A stretch of DNA of 64,000 bases from RGIG5612 sp045600845 (lineage in GTDB: Bacteria > Bacillota > Clostridia > Lachnospirales > Lachnospiraceae): assembly GCA_045600845.1 (NCBI GenBank), contig JAZRYR010000026.1, positions 1-64,000 of the forward strand, in the 5' to 3' direction. The notes beneath the pieces are model-generated. The model searched no databases. It saw nothing but the letters and a program-made list of their open reading frames with translations, and was not told the DNA's origin. Below are positions 62,817 through 64,000 of the stretch, piece after piece (the stretch's first letter is position 1; each line of letters begins with the position of its first letter). The translations under genes and the position numbers were made by a program.

Positions 62817-64000
62817 TTATTTTGAACGTTTTCTTTTAAATAATACCATGAATACATTGAAGCCGGCAATAAGTGCACACAGGATTGTAAGTGCAAGCCA
62901 TAATCCCATATTATTATGGTCTCCGGTTACAGGAGCTTTTTTCTTAATGGTCAGGTTTGCTTTGTTTAATTTAGCCAATGTGTAGCTTTCATTTGTGAAT
63001 TCTGCAGTGATTTCATATTCTCCAGCTTCTTCTCCAGCTTTACGAGTTAATTTAAGGCCGATTTCCTTCGGATCTACCTTTTTACCGTTAATATCGGTAA
63101 CTGTAGCCGTTAATTCCGGATCTTTATCACCAACAAATTTTTCCTTAGCATCAATTGTAATCGTGATAGGCATTTCAACGATATTGAAAATACCATCTTC
63201 CTCCGTTAATTCTTCATTCATGAAATGAACATTGAAGTTCTTGTTTTCCGGATCAACGCTGCCATGGATAAGATATGTTCCAACTTCTTCTCCAGGATCA
63301 CGTTCTAATACGATTCCTAATTTATCCCATTTGTATGGAAGTTCTTCAAGGATATAAGTAAGTTCCGGATCTTCCTCAGTGTAATATTTCATTTTGTTTT
63401 CAATGATAACGTCAACATCCAATGGAACAATTGTCAGAGTTGCATCTTCAACTGTTACATTATAGTTGCTGTCCTTAAAATAATAAAAATGGTATAAAGC
63501 GGTAATGGTGTATTCGCCAACTTCCGGATAACTTGTTCTTCTCTTAGCTACTGTCGGAGTTACGCGAAGGACATCACCTTTTGCAACACCTTCTACAACA
63601 TATTCTAAGCCTTCCGGATCAGCATATCTGCCTTCAATATCACCATAGGTAACTTCTTTATCCTTCAATGTGATAGTAACATCAGCTTTATTGATAACAA
63701 GAGTTGCTTCCGCTGTTGCTTTTTCATGATTCTTTGAACCTGGATATGTAGCTGTTACCTTGTAGGTTCCTGCATTTACAGGTTTTCTTGTGCTGTAGTA
63801 ATTTTTTCCAGCATAGGTAACTACAACTTTATCGGTTAAATCTTCACCGCTTTCAGCAGTTATTTCATACTCTAATCCGTGTCTCTTTCCATCATATACT
63901 ACTGTGTCATCATCCATCTCGATAGTAACATCAGCTTTATTGATAACAAGTGTTGATGTAGCAGAAGCGCTTTCATAATTCTTAGAGCCCGGATAAATTG
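62817..64000 (-). CDS. Cell-wall-anchored protein with MBG-type repeats, partial
   Basis: The reading frame runs off the right edge, so the 5' end is missing; an internal Met at 63917 is not a true start because the repeat pattern continues past it. At least two MBG-type repeats are seen, each beginning near VINKADVTI and containing VTYAGKNYYSTRKPVNAGTYKVTATYPGS-like strands (shown here in parts), followed by further Ig-like beta units. The C-terminus has APVTGD, a hydrophobic span and an RKRSK tail, a sortase signal similar to the NPKTG protein at 2547-3875. It is likely an adhesin or surface stalk. Confidence 0.85.
   Translation of the reverse strand, partial: IYPGSKNYESASATSTLVINKADVTIEMDDDTVVYDGKRHGLEYEITAESGEDLTDKVVVTYAGKNYYSTRKPVNAGTYKVTATYPGSKNHEKATAEATLVINKADVTITLKDKEVTYGDIEGRYADPEGLEYVVEGVAKGDVLRVTPTVAKRRTSYPEVGEYTITALYHFYYFKDSNYNVTVEDATLTIVPLDVDVIIENKMKYYTEEDPELTYILEELPYKWDKLGIVLERDPGEEVGTYLIHGSVDPENKNFNVHFMNEELTEEDGIFNIVEMPITITIDAKEKFVGDKDPELTATVTDINGKKVDPKEIGLKLTRKAGEEAGEYEITAEFTNESYTLAKLNKANLTIKKKAPVTGDHNNMGLWLALTILCALIAGFNVFMVLFKRKRSK

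Overview
The window looks like a chromosomal segment of a low-GC, Gram-positive anaerobe of the class Clostridia, most like Lachnospiraceae. This is inferred from gene content and order: a miaB-mutS-mutL-miaA block, a sepF-yggS block, a yqeK-rsfS block, LexA boxes of the Gram-positive type, and surface proteins with NPKTG or APVTG sorting signals. No rRNA gene, intact tRNA gene or CRISPR array was seen.

Layout. (1) Positions 1-2546 are accessory DNA: a very AT-rich two-gene islet encoding a protein with two S24/LexA-like domains, a tRNA-Leu-like fragment with an orphan terminator, a zinc-ribbon membrane protein, and a 575-bp element bounded by 19-bp inverted repeats. (2) 2547-5920 holds a sortase-anchored protein and a convergent LTA-synthase-type phosphoglycerol transferase. 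(3) 5987-19410 is a rightward housekeeping run: polA, coaE, an RluA-family pseudouridine synthase, recU, two genes of a radical-SAM pair, an RNase E/G, a sigma-region-2-like membrane protein, rplU, rpmA, obgE, yhbY, nadD, yqeK, rsfS. (4) 19500-20632 is a divergent SOS locus: lexA and a YneA-like LysM protein share a control region with four LexA boxes. (5) 20869-23819 has a phosphoglycerate-mutase-family enzyme, an amidohydrolase, a gene remnant and an orphan RiPP-like precursor. (6) From 24043 to the end everything is leftward. It comprises a tyrosine recombinase and ttcA-like gene, a long run from miaB through mutS, mutL, miaA, radC and sepF to rluD, two flavoproteins, an EF-G paralogue, a VanX-like dipeptidase, a repeat-rich gap with a PD-(D/E)XK-like gene, SOS-controlled recA, cinA-pgsA-rimO-rpoZ-gmk-yicC, a ruvA-ruvB-SEDS-PBP group, the glycolytic gap-pgk-tpiA cluster, and the 3' part of an MBG-repeat surface protein that runs off the right edge.

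The core genes form co-oriented operons with 1-4 nt stop/start overlaps. DNA repair is strongly represented (polA, recU, lexA, mutS, mutL, radC, recA, ruvA, ruvB), and two of these sites carry LexA boxes. Three genes (polA, obgE and the mgsA-like gene) have no ribosome binding site but have a promoter whose -10 box ends exactly six bases before ATG, which predicts leaderless mRNAs.

The most unusual items are the duplicated S24-like protein, the sigma-like membrane protein, L27 lacking the Prp-cleaved extension with prp also missing, the mgsA-like protein lacking key catalytic residues, the Cys4 RiPP-like precursor, and six 53-bp tandem repeats beside a nuclease-like gene. I did not find a complete new multi-gene system. 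All functional calls come from reading the sequence, without database searches.
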